From NCBI RefSeq assembly GCF_015476655.1, contig NZ_JABFHF010000003.1:124001-188000 (forward strand): a stretch of DNA of 64,000 bases, in the 5' to 3' direction. The notes under the pieces are model-generated. The model worked only from the letters and a program-made list of their open reading frames with translations, was not told where the DNA came from and made no database searches. Below are positions 44,657 to 54,800 of the stretch, piece after piece; the first letter of the stretch is position 1, and every line of letters starts with the position of its first letter. The position numbers and the translations under genes are program-made. The stretch comes from Aquiflexum lacus (GTDB lineage: Bacteria > Bacteroidota > Bacteroidia > Cytophagales > Cyclobacteriaceae).

Positions 44657-46267
44657 ATGAAAGTCAATATGAAAAATTCATTAAAAAAATTCAAATACAT
44701 CATTGGTGTAATGGCACTGATGATAGTCTCTTGCACAGATTTATCAGAGAGACCTTATAACGTACTGATAGAAGATGATTTGGGAAGTGATACCCAGACT
44801 CTTAATGCTTTGACAGCTCCGGTTTATACAAGGTTAACGGATGTGCTTTATGGCTGGCATGGATATTTTGATCTTACCGAGGAAAGTTCTGATGCCATTG
44901 TAACTCCAGCAAGACCCAACGGATGGGTGGATGGTGGTACTTACAGAAACCTTCACATGCATACATGGAATGCATTTCAGTCTCAACCAAATGGTCTTTG
45001 GAATAGGGTCTATGGTGCACTTAATGTTCTGAATAATGGACTTCTTAATTATTCAAGACTTGAAGGCCCTGAAATAGAAGTCCTGGTAAGTGAATTGAGG
45101 GCTTTGAGAGCCTTATATTATTACTTTCTGTTGGATGCTTTTGGAAATGTACCCATAGTGACAGAAGCAGACTTGCTTAATGTTGGTGCTTTGCCAACAC
45201 AATCGACAAGGAGACAGGTCTTTGATTTCATTGAAAGAGAACTTTTGGAGGTAATGCCGATTATTCCTGAAACCAAAGTTTATGGAAAAATGAATAAATG
45301 GGCCGCTAAAATGATTCTTGCAAAAATATACCTTAATGCTGAGGTATATATTGGTCAATCAAAATATCAGGAAGCCATTGTTCAGGTTGATGACATTATC
45401 AATTCAGGTTTGTATCAATTGGAATCCAATTACCATAATAATTTTATTACTGAGAATCAGGGTTCCAGAGAACAGATATTTTCGGTAATATTTGATACCA
45501 CAAGAGCAGGCTGGTTCCATTATCACTGGAAAACCTTACATCCCGCTAGTTCTGCAACATATAATCTTGGTTCAGCACCTTGGGGAGGCAGCGGAGCAAT
45601 TCCACAATTTATTGATACCTATGAAGATGGAGATGACAGGTATAACATTTGGATAAGAGGGCCTCAGTTTACGTCAAATGGCCAACCTATTTATAATTCA
45701 ATGGACCCAACTCTTCGGGACACTCAATTGAATTATACAAATTTCATGGGAAGTGTGGATGGAACTAGGGAGTATGAAGGTTTTAGAGTCGGTAAATATG
45801 AAATTGCCTTGGGTACTGTTGGACCTTTGAGTAATGATGTTCCACTGTTTAGATATGCCGATGCATTGATGATCAAAGCAGAATGTCTTTTGAGAACCGG
45901 AAATAGTGCCCAAGCAGCGCAGATTGTGACTGAGGTAAGGTCGAGGGCATTTGAAAATGCTGAAGATGCGGTAGTGACCGCAGCAGATCTGACTTCAGGG
46001 AGTAGGTATCAGTATGGAAACTACGAAAGTGGTGTCATTACAAATTTAGAAGGAGGAGCAGACATACCTTTTGGTAGATTCTTTGATGAATTAGGTTATG
46101 AATTTGCTGCTGAATTCCATAGAAGGCAGGATATGATTAGATTTGGTGTATACACCAGAAAATCCTGGCTTAGCCATAGACCTAATGGTGACCATAGGAC
46201 GATATTCCCAATACCCCAATCGGCTATCGAAGCTAATCCTAATTTAAATCAGAATCCTGGTTATTAA
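44657..46267 (+). CDS. susD: SusD-like glycan-binding lipoprotein
   Basis: A 536-residue SusD/RagB lipoprotein with lipobox MIVSC (Cys26). Helical TPR-like framework segments are visible (ELRALRALYYYFLLDAFGNV, NKWAAKMILAKIYLNAEVY) plus the C-terminal RFFDELGYEFAAEFHRRQDM typical of the family. It forms the lid of the SusC transporter on the cell surface. The ATG directly follows the SusC stop codon; MKNSLKKF (44669) is an alternative start. A terminator follows. Confidence 0.94.
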   Translation: MKVNMKNSLKKFKYIIGVMALMIVSCTDLSERPYNVLIEDDLGSDTQTLNALTAPVYTRLTDVLYGWHGYFDLTEESSDAIVTPARPNGWVDGGTYRNLHMHTWNAFQSQPNGLWNRVYGALNVLNNGLLNYSRLEGPEIEVLVSELRALRALYYYFLLDAFGNVPIVTEADLLNVGALPTQSTRRQVFDFIERELLEVMPIIPETKVYGKMNKWAAKMILAKIYLNAEVYIGQSKYQEAIVQVDDIINSGLYQLESNYHNNFITENQGSREQIFSVIFDTTRAGWFHYHWKTLHPASSATYNLGSAPWGGSGAIPQFIDTYEDGDDRYNIWIRGPQFTSNGQPIYNSMDPTLRDTQLNYTNFMGSVDGTREYEGFRVGKYEIALGTVGPLSNDVPLFRYADALMIKAECLLRTGNSAQAAQIVTEVRSRAFENAEDAVVTAADLTSGSRYQYGNYESGVITNLEGGADIPFGRFFDELGYEFAAEFHRRQDMIRFGVYTRKSWLSHRPNGDHRTIFPIPQSAIEANPNLNQNPGY

Positions 46268-46282
46268 ATAATCAGTTTAAAT

Positions 46283-46328
46283 AAAAAAGATACCCGGTAA
46301 TTGGAATTGCCGGGTATCCTTTTTTTAT
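46283..46328 (+). terminator. Terminator after susD
   Basis: GATACCCGG (46289-46297) and CCGGGTATC (46310-46318) form a 9-bp GC-rich stem followed by a T-run. It separates SusC/D from the downstream peptidase and arabinofuranosidase genes and may reduce their expression relative to SusC/D. Confidence 0.88.
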
Positions 46329-46349
46329 TCAAACTAAAAATCGAACAAA

Positions 46350-48596
46350 ATGAAAATACAGGTCAAATTGAGAATTTTAATTTTCTGTTTTAATATTTTT
46401 GCACTAACTCTTAATTACAGCGATTCTTTCGCTCAGGGTACTTTAGAGGATTATCAAAGGGCAGAAAAGGTAAAAACAGAATCCCAAAAAGTTTATAATG
46501 CTCCCAACTCCTTCACATGGACTGATGATGGTACTTTTTTTCATTATTCTAAGCAAACACCTCAAGGAAAAGAATATTGGATATTTGAAGCAAAGTCAGG
46601 TAATAAAAAATTAATGTTCGACCATGAAAAGCTGGCAGGAGAGGTTTCAAAGATCAGTGGGAAAACATTAAAACCATACGATCTGGATTTGAATATCAGA
46701 AGTTTTGATCCCATTAAAAATCAATTGGTATTGATTCTTGAAAATGCCGAGTGGCAATATAAAATTGAGGAGAGTACTTTGGAAAAAATCAAAGAAATTC
46801 CTAGCAGAGGCAGAGGATATTGGGGACAAAGAAGAGATGACAGGGTAGGAGATCCGGTATTTTCGCCTGATAAATCCAAAAGCGCTTTTATAAAAGATAA
46901 TAACATATTTATAAAAAATGGTGACATAGAAAAGCAGGTCACTTTTGATGGAGTACCAGGGCATTATTATGCTGCAGATATTACCTGGTCTCCTGATAAT
47001 AAAAAACTAGCTGCTTTAAAAGTCAGACCCGCAGAGGTTCGTAAACTAACTTTGATAGAATCGGCCCCTAAAAGTCAGTTTCAGCCTTTGTTTCAGCAAC
47101 GAGACTATGTCAAGCCGGGTGATGCTCTTCCAATCAAAACCCCTGTATTATTGGATTTGGAAAAAGATTTTTCCTATGCAGTGGAAAGTTCATTGATTCC
47201 TGAACAATTTTCTATATCCCGAATCGCGTGGAGAGAAGATAGCAGGTCCTTTACTTTTGAATACAATGAAAGAGGGCATCAAAAATACAATGTAATTGAA
47301 GTAAATGCGGTTCAGCCTAATGCCAAAGTTTTGATCAGTGAGACAAGTGAAACATTTATCGATTACAGCGGGAAAAATTACCGTAAGGATATTGCTGATG
47401 GAAAAGAAATAATTTGGTCGTCGGAAAGAGATGGGTGGAGGCACCTGTACTTGATTGATGGCAAAACAGGGAATGTGATCAATCAAATCACCAAAGGCAA
47501 TTGGGTGGTTAGAAATGTGATCCATGTTGACGAGGAAAAACGAAAAGTAATATTCTATGCGAGCGGACTCAACAAAGGAGAAGATCCTTATCATTTGCAT
47601 CTTTGTTCGGTCGATTTTGACGGATCCGGAATGCAGGTCTTGACCAAAGAAAATGCCAATCACACCATCACATTTTCGCCTGATTATAAATTCTTCATCG
47701 ATTCCTATTCAAGACAGGATTTACCTACTGTATCCAAATTAGTTTCATTGGATTCCAAACCAAAAGATTTGTTTACGATTGAAGAGGCTGAAGTAAATTC
47801 GCTTTATGCTGCGGGATGGAAAGAACCTGAGATTTTCCATGCCAAAGGTAGGGACTCCCAAACAGATATTTGGGGCTTGATCATCAAACCCACAAATTTT
47901 GACCCTTCGAAAAAATATCCTGTGATTGAATACATTTATGCAGGACCCCATAGTTCACATGTGCCCAAAGGTTTCCGTCCAAACTATGCTGGGCTGAATG
48001 AACTGGCAGAGCTCGGATTTATCGTGGTTCAGATAGATGGGATGGGTACATCCAACAGGTCCAAAGCTTTTCATGATATAGCCTGGAAAAATCTGAAAGA
48101 TGCGGGCTTTCCCGACAGGATAAAATGGCTGCAAGCCGCTGCAAAGACAAGAACTTACATGGATATTGACAATGTGGGAATTTTCGGAACCTCTGCTGGA
48201 GGCCAAAGTTCTGCCGGGGCATTGGTTTTCTTTAATGATTTTTACAAAGTAGCGGTCTCATCTTGTGGCTGTCATGACAATAGGATGGATAAAATCTGGT
48301 GGAATGAGCAATGGATGGGATACCCAATTGGTTCACATTACGAAGAATGCTCTAACACAGCCAATGCGTCAAAACTTCAAGGGAAACTCCTTTTGATTGT
48401 TGGAGAATTGGACGACAATGTTGATCCTGCTTCCACTCTTCAGTTTGCTGATGCATTGATTAAAGAAATGAAGGATTTCGACATGATTTTTGTGCCCGGA
48501 ATGGGGCATAGTTCAGGTGGAGCATATGGTGAGAAGAAGCGAAGAGACTTCTTTGTCAAAAACCTATTGGGTGTAAATCCCCCTTCATGGAATTAA
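46350..48596 (+). CDS. DPP-IV-like S9 family serine peptidase
   Basis: A 748-residue secreted peptidase. The signal peptide is at residues 1-28. The beta-propeller DPP-IV N-terminal domain spans about 90-500 (VFSPDKSKSAFIKDNNIFIK, ITWSPDNKKLAALKV, IIWSSERDGWRHLYLID). The alpha/beta-hydrolase domain carries Ser615 (FGTSAGGQS), the Asp region GELDDNVDP (688-689) and His720 (PGMGHSSGG). S9B enzymes typically remove N-terminal X-Pro dipeptides, but the paired Glu motif that grips the substrate N-terminus in DPP-IV is not obvious, so specificity is open. It lies between susD and a GH146-like enzyme, an unusual place for a peptidase. Confidence 0.88.
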   Translation: MKIQVKLRILIFCFNIFALTLNYSDSFAQGTLEDYQRAEKVKTESQKVYNAPNSFTWTDDGTFFHYSKQTPQGKEYWIFEAKSGNKKLMFDHEKLAGEVSKISGKTLKPYDLDLNIRSFDPIKNQLVLILENAEWQYKIEESTLEKIKEIPSRGRGYWGQRRDDRVGDPVFSPDKSKSAFIKDNNIFIKNGDIEKQVTFDGVPGHYYAADITWSPDNKKLAALKVRPAEVRKLTLIESAPKSQFQPLFQQRDYVKPGDALPIKTPVLLDLEKDFSYAVESSLIPEQFSISRIAWREDSRSFTFEYNERGHQKYNVIEVNAVQPNAKVLISETSETFIDYSGKNYRKDIADGKEIIWSSERDGWRHLYLIDGKTGNVINQITKGNWVVRNVIHVDEEKRKVIFYASGLNKGEDPYHLHLCSVDFDGSGMQVLTKENANHTITFSPDYKFFIDSYSRQDLPTVSKLVSLDSKPKDLFTIEEAEVNSLYAAGWKEPEIFHAKGRDSQTDIWGLIIKPTNFDPSKKYPVIEYIYAGPHSSHVPKGFRPNYAGLNELAELGFIVVQIDGMGTSNRSKAFHDIAWKNLKDAGFPDRIKWLQAAAKTRTYMDIDNVGIFGTSAGGQSSAGALVFFNDFYKVAVSSCGCHDNRMDKIWWNEQWMGYPIGSHYEECSNTANASKLQGKLLLIVGELDDNVDPASTLQFADALIKEMKDFDMIFVPGMGHSSGGAYGEKKRRDFFVKNLLGVNPPSWN

Positions 48597-48611
48597 ACTA
48601 TTAAAAATGCT

Positions 48612-51600
48612 GTGAACATGAAAATGAATAAACTTATAGTAAAAGCATTGATGCTTTCACTGGTCATTATATCCTCTATGGCGACAGCAAGAGGCCAAAG
48701 TGGTGACCAAATTCTAGACGGAATCGGGGAAACAGATTTGAAGGCAAGGTATGTTTTTGATGGAGATTTTAGAGATTGGTCCAGAAACAATCTGCATGCT
48801 ATTTATCGGGGTTCAAAACCTGAATTTATCAAGGATGAGCGATTTGGAAATGTATTGTCAATTTCAGGGAAGAAAGGAGAATTCATTTCCATTCCCAAAG
48901 AAGCATTTTTGGATGTTGAGTCCCTCAGTATTGCCACTTGGGTATATCTTAGATCCGAGAAGTCAAAACAATTTCTTTTTGATTTTGGAACTGGAAAAAA
49001 GAGCCGGTTTGCGGTATCGCCATTCGGTGCAGGGGAAAATGAAGGGTTATTGTTAAGCCTACAAACCCCAAATGGTAAAGAGAAAAAACTTTCCGCTCCT
49101 GAACTGCCGACCAACAAATGGGTTCACTTTACTGTTGTATACGATGTGCCTTCTAAAACCCTGACCTGTTTTGCTGATAGTAAACAGATAGGTGAACCAA
49201 TAGCATTTGATCATGAATATTCAGAAGTTTTTGGCTTGGAAAACATAAAAGATATTCAATTTTTCCTCGGAAGATCGTTGCAGTCAGAAGCCAATAACTT
49301 GGATGCTATGCTGCACGATTTAAGATTTTACCGGGTACCCCTAAGCACCAAACAGATCGCAGGAATCTATTATAATGCTTGGCGAAATGTCAACGAAGAT
49401 GCTTCGCCTAACAAAAAAGCTGAAGATGATCTACCTTTATTTTCAAAAAACACTGCACAGCTTTACAATACCTATCTCTTGGATGTGGCTGATGTGGAAG
49501 TGGAAACTGAAATCGGGAATTTACCAAGGTTGCCGACACATGTTCAGGGAGTTTACCAAAATCAACTAGATGGCCCTAAAGTCCGGGTAATCTGGCCCGC
49601 ACCAATAGACAACGCTGAGGTGATTCAATCCGGGTCATATACCATTACAGGTATGGTGCCGGGAACCAAATTAGCGCCAAAAGCCAAGGTTATAGTCAAA
49701 GAAAGTGGTAGTAATTATGCACCAGCTTTGAAATTGGAGTCTTTTCATCTCCAACAGGTAAGTCTAGATGCAAATGTCAATAGTCAGGAAACTAAATTTG
49801 TCCAAAACAGAGATAAGTTTATTTTAACATTGGCCGAAACGGACCCCAATGCTTTCTTGTACATGTTCCGACATGCCTTTAATCAACAGCAACCCGAAGG
49901 AGCAAAACCATTGGGAGTATGGGATAGTCAGGAAACCAAATTAAGGGGACATGCCACAGGTCATTATTTGACGGCCATAGCGCAGGCTTATGCTGGAACG
50001 GCTTATGATAAAGAGTTGCAGCAGAATTTTTTAGACAAAATGAACTACATGGTTAACAGCCTTTATGAATTATCGCAATTATCGGGGAAACCTAATCCAG
50101 AAACCGGAACCTCAGTGAATGATCCTACAAAGGTACCAATGGGATCAGGTAAGTCTGAATTTGACTCTGATTTAAGCGATGAGGGAATCCGAAATGATTA
50201 CTGGAATTGGGGCAAAGGATTTATCAGTGCATATCCTCCTGATCAGTTTATCATGCTGGAAAATGGCGCCAAGTATGGTGGTCAAAAAAACCAGATATGG
50301 GCCCCATACTATACCCTTCACAAAATTCTAGCTGGGTTGATTGATGTCTATAAAGTCAGCAACAACAAAAAAGCTTTGGAAATAGCTGTCGGTATGGGTG
50401 ATTGGGTGTATGCAAGACTTAATGCCTTACCGCAGGAGACGTTGATCAAAATGTGGAATACTTACATTGCAGGAGAGTTTGGTGGAATGAATGAAACGAT
50501 GGCCTCCCTATATGATATCACCAAAGACCAAAATTACCTTAAAGGAGCTCAGCTTTTTGATAATATTCAGATGTTTTTTGGAGATGCTGATCATTCCCAT
50601 GGGCTTGCCAAAAATGTGGACACATTCAGAGGATTGCATGCCAATCAGCATATTCCCCAAATAGTTGGCAGCTTGGAAATGTACAAGGTGTCAAATCGAG
50701 CAGATTATTTTAAGATAGCCGATAATTACTGGTTTAAAGCAGTCAATGATTATTCCTACAGCATAGGTGGGGTAGCAGGAGCCAGAAACCCGGCCAATGC
50801 GGAATGTTTTATCAGTGAACCGGCAACCCTTTATGAAAACGGATTCTCAACCGGGGGGCAGAATGAAACCTGTGCTACTTACAACATGCTGAAATTGACG
50901 GGTAACCTCTTTTTATTTGATCAGCGTGCGGAATATATGGATTATTATGAGCGTGGGTTGTACAACCATATTCTGGCATCTGTTGCCGAAGACAGTCCGG
51001 CCAATACCTACCATGTTCCGCTCCGCCCAGGTTCTATCAAACGTTTTGGAAATGCAAAAATGACCGGTTTTACCTGCTGTAATGGAACAGCCATAGAGAG
51101 TAGCACCAAACTCCAGAATTCCATTTATTTCAAAAGTAAGGATAACGATGCCCTGTTTGTCAATCTGTATATTCCATCAACACTTAACTGGGAGGAAAAG
51201 GGCATTACCCTCAAGCAAAGCACCAATTATCCCAAAGAAGATAATACACTGCTGACAGTGAGTGGTGAAGGTAATTTCGATATCCATGTTCGGGTACCGG
51301 GATGGGCTACCAAAGGTTTTTTTGTAAAAATTAACGGGATAGAGCAACAACTTGATTATAAGCCAGGATCTTATTTAAAACTCAGCAGAAACTGGAAAAA
51401 TGGAGATACCATTGAATTGAAAATGCCTTTTCATTTTTACCTCGACCCGGTAATGGATCAGCCAAATATTGCCAGCTTGTTTTACGGGCCGGTATTACTT
51501 GCAGCACAGGAAACAGACGCCAGAAAAGAATGGCGTAAAGTAACCCTTCATGCAGAAGATATCGGAAAGTCCATAGTTGGTAATCAAAAGGAATTGAAAT

Positions 51601-51683
51601 TTACAATTGATGATGTTGAGTTCAAACCCTTTTATGAAACCTATGGAAGGCATTCTGTTTATCTGGATGTAACTTTAAAATAA
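48612..51683 (+). CDS. GH146-like beta-L-arabinofuranosidase with N-terminal LamG-like domain
   Basis: A 1023-residue secreted protein (ATGs at 48618 and 48624 are alternative starts; 15 bp after the peptidase stop). Residues about 40-255 form a LamG/concanavalin-like beta-sandwich (RYVFDGDFRDWSRNNLHAIY, LSIATWVYLRS). The catalytic alpha/alpha barrel has RGHATGHYLTAIAQAYAG, NETMASLYDITKDQ, QNETCATYNMLKLTGNLF (Zn-ligand Glu-x-Cys type) and FTCCNGTAIES, whose Cys pair at 822-823 corresponds to the Zn-bound nucleophilic Cys of DUF1680 enzymes. GH146 members release beta-L-arabinofuranose. Convergent with the GH127 gene at 51929. Confidence 0.82.
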   Translation: MNMKMNKLIVKALMLSLVIISSMATARGQSGDQILDGIGETDLKARYVFDGDFRDWSRNNLHAIYRGSKPEFIKDERFGNVLSISGKKGEFISIPKEAFLDVESLSIATWVYLRSEKSKQFLFDFGTGKKSRFAVSPFGAGENEGLLLSLQTPNGKEKKLSAPELPTNKWVHFTVVYDVPSKTLTCFADSKQIGEPIAFDHEYSEVFGLENIKDIQFFLGRSLQSEANNLDAMLHDLRFYRVPLSTKQIAGIYYNAWRNVNEDASPNKKAEDDLPLFSKNTAQLYNTYLLDVADVEVETEIGNLPRLPTHVQGVYQNQLDGPKVRVIWPAPIDNAEVIQSGSYTITGMVPGTKLAPKAKVIVKESGSNYAPALKLESFHLQQVSLDANVNSQETKFVQNRDKFILTLAETDPNAFLYMFRHAFNQQQPEGAKPLGVWDSQETKLRGHATGHYLTAIAQAYAGTAYDKELQQNFLDKMNYMVNSLYELSQLSGKPNPETGTSVNDPTKVPMGSGKSEFDSDLSDEGIRNDYWNWGKGFISAYPPDQFIMLENGAKYGGQKNQIWAPYYTLHKILAGLIDVYKVSNNKKALEIAVGMGDWVYARLNALPQETLIKMWNTYIAGEFGGMNETMASLYDITKDQNYLKGAQLFDNIQMFFGDADHSHGLAKNVDTFRGLHANQHIPQIVGSLEMYKVSNRADYFKIADNYWFKAVNDYSYSIGGVAGARNPANAECFISEPATLYENGFSTGGQNETCATYNMLKLTGNLFLFDQRAEYMDYYERGLYNHILASVAEDSPANTYHVPLRPGSIKRFGNAKMTGFTCCNGTAIESSTKLQNSIYFKSKDNDALFVNLYIPSTLNWEEKGITLKQSTNYPKEDNTLLTVSGEGNFDIHVRVPGWATKGFFVKINGIEQQLDYKPGSYLKLSRNWKNGDTIELKMPFHFYLDPVMDQPNIASLFYGPVLLAAQETDARKEWRKVTLHAEDIGKSIVGNQKELKFTIDDVEFKPFYETYGRHSVYLDVTLK

Positions 51684-51851
51684 CAAGTTGACTGAGATTT
51701 ATAGGTGTATGAAAAAAGAATGGTTATCTGCTTCTTTGCCATTAACCCAATATTTTACTACAAAAAGGTAGGAAGTCCGATGCTCCGTAATTTCAGTTTC
51801 TTGGCGAGAATTAAATTGAATTATCCTTTTAATGGATTGCGTATATACATG

Positions 51852-51890
51852 AAAAAAAGCCTTGTAGTATCTTACTGCAAGGCTTTTTAA
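51852..51890. terminator. Bidirectional terminator between the two beta-arabinofuranosidase genes
   Basis: AAAAAGCCTTG and CAAGGCTTTTT form an 11-bp stem with a 13-base loop, A-run before and T-run after. It lies between the convergent genes ending at 51683 and 51929. Confidence 0.88.
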
Positions 51891-51928
51891 ATCAAATTCG
51901 GGCTAGTTTTTTTTCTTGAGGTGATTTT

Positions 51929-54370
51929 CTATTTGACTTTCCATTCCATCACTCCACTGGCATGGTCTTTTGGTAAAGTGACTTCTAGTCGCATAGCGGT
52001 AGTTTCTATCGGTTCGAAATTTACCTTGCAAAACCTGTCGGTGTCTATTTCATAATTGGATTTAGCTTTGACCGGCTTCCACTCATTTCCATCTTTGTAG
52101 AGGATTCTCCATTCTGCGGGAATTCTGGTCCCGCCAAAGGGTCCATCATCAAACCAATATACAGCAGCTTCACTGACAGTGACTGATTTTTCAAAATCAT
52201 ATTGCAACCATTCTACTGTGTTTTTCTTGGGCCACCAATGATAAAAAATGATTGACTTGTCATTTGAGTTTTCAGGTTCCATCTGGTCATTGATTGCCTG
52301 AATTGCCTTGGTGATATGTGACCCGGTAACAGTACTCTTAGAAGCTATTGTTGGATTTTTTGTGGGCTTTGCATTTTCTTCTTTGGTTGGTATCCACACC
52401 AACATTTCGCCTGCGCCTCTGTGAGCCCAAGCATAGTAGGGGATCAGGGTAAGTGACTTATCACTGGCCACAAGATTTTGGTTTTCATTGATTGACATGC
52501 CTTTTGCATTCCCTTGGATGGTATAAATACCACCCAAAAGATCCGGGTTGGACTTGGCTTCCAGATGCTGCCCTTCATTTAAAACCAAATTAAGGACTTT
52601 TTTGTCTTCCTGATCTGTCCACTCGGCAGCATATACCAACGGCCCTCTTTGGATGGCAATTTTATCTTTGTTGGTAACTAAATTCTCATGGGACTTAATT
52701 CTTCTGACTGGCATAGGAAGATTCAATTCTATTTTATCTCCTTTTTTCCATTTGCGATTGATCACGGCAAAGCCTTTTTCCATTTGGATATCAATGGCTT
52801 TACCATTTACACTTAACGTGACTTTATCATCTGATTGGTCTATAAAAGTATAAAGCCCACCTGGTGTTACGACATTGCTGGACCATCCTGGTATTCTGAG
52901 TTTGATTTTAAATTCTTCCGATCTTTCCGGTGAAACATCGACAAGAATTTTTCCTTCCCAAGGGTATTCAGTTTCTTGGCGGATTTGGACAGGATTGTTT
53001 TGGATATTGATTTCTGCAGTGCCTGAAGCAAATAAGTTTATAAACAGCTCATCATCTTTTTGTGCATAAAAATAGCTTGGAACAGAAGGGACGAACCGGG
53101 CAACATTGGAAGGGCAACATGCACAACCGAACCATGGGCTCCGCTCGTGTTGGCCATGAGATTCCAATGGGTTGGGATAAAAAAACAGGTCTCCGCTCAT
53201 ACCAACGCCAGAAAGTAATCCATTGTATAGGGAGCGCTCCAATACATCATAATATTTGGCATCTCCATGAAGCATAAACAATCTATGATTCCAATAGACG
53301 TTCCCGATAGAAGCACAGGTCTCACAATATGCTGACATATTTGGCAATTCATAAGGAGCCCCAAATGCCTCCCCATGACCTGTGGAGCCAATTCCACCTG
53401 TGATATACATTTTTTTGGTAACCACATCTTCCCAGATGGAATTGATGGCATCTATATATGCTTGATTGTTTCTCAAGGCAGCTATATCAGCCATTCCGGC
53501 ATACATATAAACTCCCCTTACTGCATGTCCCACACCTTCACGTTGTTGGGTGACAGGAATATGGGATTGACTATATTCAGATCCATTGTTTCTGGATTCC
53601 AAAAGAAATTCGGAAGTGGTCAAATATTTTTCATCCCCAGTGGCTCTGTAAAGTTTGGCCAAAGCCAATTCAATGATCTGATGTCCTGGGTAAGAGACGA
53701 TCTTATCTGGACCAAAATCTTCACAAACACGGTCAGCAGCTTTGATGGCTATATCTATTAAACCTCTTTTGCCTGTGGCGTAATAATGGGCGACACCCGC
53801 TTCAATTAAATGCCCGAGATTATACAATTCATGACTGAGGTCATGGGTCAGTTCCCATCTTTTTGTCCCTGCCCAGACATGAGGTTTATCTTTAAGAATC
53901 GTTCTGTTGGTATATAAATATCCATCATCCTCCTGAGCCTCATCAATCAAGGCAATGAGCGAATCAACCCGCGCTTCCAAATCAGGATCTTCTTCTACCA
54001 TCAGGACATAGGCGGCACCTTCTAAAATTTTAAAAACATCAGAGTCATCAAATGGATATTCAGAACAAAATCCACCTGTTTCATGCCCGGCTGCAATCCT
54101 GAAGTTCTTTATTCTCCCCGACTTTTCTGATTGATCTAAAGTAAAAGGGATAGTAACGTCTTTGGAAGTCTGTAATCTTTTGGACCAAAATTTATCCTCA
54201 AATTTGACTGCTGTGAACAAAACAGGTTGGATAGGATAATCCTGCTCTAAAGTAATGGGTTGGGGAAGTTTTTTTAGGCTTTCTTGTACTTCAGGTTTAC
54301 AATACACCAAAAGAATTATTGATAACAAGAAAAGAGAGAAGTTAATAATTTTAGTTTTGATTGTCTTCAT
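51929..54370 (-). CDS. GH127 beta-L-arabinofuranosidase lipoprotein
   Basis: An 813-residue lipoprotein (LLVYC, Cys24). The spacing of acidic and Cys residues matches Bifidobacterium HypBA1: Glu334 (GHGEAFGAPY), Glu350 and Cys352 (AYCETCAS), Cys418-Cys419 (FGCACCPSN), corresponding to HypBA1 E322, E338, C340, C417 and C418 of the zinc-thiolate active site. It removes beta-1,2-linked L-arabinofuranose, as found on plant hydroxyproline-rich glycoproteins. A C-terminal about 150-residue segment (EWLQYDFEKSVTVSEAAVYW) resembles a discoidin/F5-F8 carbohydrate-binding domain. Its promoter region carries the AAGTGT-N5-GTAC motif. Confidence 0.9.
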   Translation of the reverse strand: MKTIKTKIINFSLFLLSIILLVYCKPEVQESLKKLPQPITLEQDYPIQPVLFTAVKFEDKFWSKRLQTSKDVTIPFTLDQSEKSGRIKNFRIAAGHETGGFCSEYPFDDSDVFKILEGAAYVLMVEEDPDLEARVDSLIALIDEAQEDDGYLYTNRTILKDKPHVWAGTKRWELTHDLSHELYNLGHLIEAGVAHYYATGKRGLIDIAIKAADRVCEDFGPDKIVSYPGHQIIELALAKLYRATGDEKYLTTSEFLLESRNNGSEYSQSHIPVTQQREGVGHAVRGVYMYAGMADIAALRNNQAYIDAINSIWEDVVTKKMYITGGIGSTGHGEAFGAPYELPNMSAYCETCASIGNVYWNHRLFMLHGDAKYYDVLERSLYNGLLSGVGMSGDLFFYPNPLESHGQHERSPWFGCACCPSNVARFVPSVPSYFYAQKDDELFINLFASGTAEINIQNNPVQIRQETEYPWEGKILVDVSPERSEEFKIKLRIPGWSSNVVTPGGLYTFIDQSDDKVTLSVNGKAIDIQMEKGFAVINRKWKKGDKIELNLPMPVRRIKSHENLVTNKDKIAIQRGPLVYAAEWTDQEDKKVLNLVLNEGQHLEAKSNPDLLGGIYTIQGNAKGMSINENQNLVASDKSLTLIPYYAWAHRGAGEMLVWIPTKEENAKPTKNPTIASKSTVTGSHITKAIQAINDQMEPENSNDKSIIFYHWWPKKNTVEWLQYDFEKSVTVSEAAVYWFDDGPFGGTRIPAEWRILYKDGNEWKPVKAKSNYEIDTDRFCKVNFEPIETTAMRLEVTLPKDHASGVMEWKVK

Positions 54371-54444
54371 CTGTTATTTTTATTTAATACCATATTTAAA
54401 GGTTTTGATAATAAATAATTATCCAATTGATTGAATAATTAAAG

Positions 54445-54459
54445 GTACCAATCACACTT
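54445..54459 (-). promoter_or_regulatory. Candidate AraR operator upstream of the GH127 gene
   Basis: On the minus strand AAGTGTGATTGGTAC fits AAGTGT-N5-GTAC. It is 75-89 bp upstream of the GH127 start codon. Confidence 0.55.
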
Positions 54460-54537
54460 TAATTTAAATAAATAATTATAGCTCATAGCCTATTTCTCAG
54501 GTAATTTGAAAACATGTTAACATACTACTGATATATA

Positions 54538-54551
54538 TTAATATGGTATCA
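54538..54551 (+). promoter_or_regulatory. TTAATATGGTATCA element in the GH127 / GH51 divergent spacer
   Basis: TTAATATGGTATCA matches TCAATATAGTATCA at 12 of 14 bases. Overlapping it on the minus strand is TTAATATATATCAGTA (54541-54526), so the two make a rough inverted repeat (TGATA ... TATCA, 54529-54551) in the middle of the 430-bp spacer between the divergent GH127 and GH51 genes. The rest of the spacer shows only AT-rich DNA. Confidence 0.4.
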
Positions 54552-54800
54552 AGCGATCCCATATTTACAGATTTATCTTAGTAAAAAAATTAGTGGAGAT
54601 TGATTTCACAAGAGCACTGACTAAAAATAATATTCTTAGAATCAAGAATAGTACCTTTGGAATATGAAGGCTCTAAATGATGGATATTTCAAACTCAGGT
54701 TTGTTTTACTTTTTAATGTTTAATTCGTGTAAAAAACACAATTATTATTTATGACATGTCTTTTAAATTTTCAATATTTGAATAAATCTTTAGCAAAAAT

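Noticed and set aside
51705-51890. Small open frame between the two arabinofuranosidase genes
   Set aside because: It runs through the terminator hairpin, has no recognisable features and no promoter or neighbours supporting it.
54727-54739. Fifth AraR-type site (GTGT, AAAAA, ACAC) before the GH51 gene
   Set aside because: The dyad spacing is 5 bp, not 7 as in the four matching sites, and the flanking AA and GTAC bases are missing; it may be chance in AT-rich DNA.
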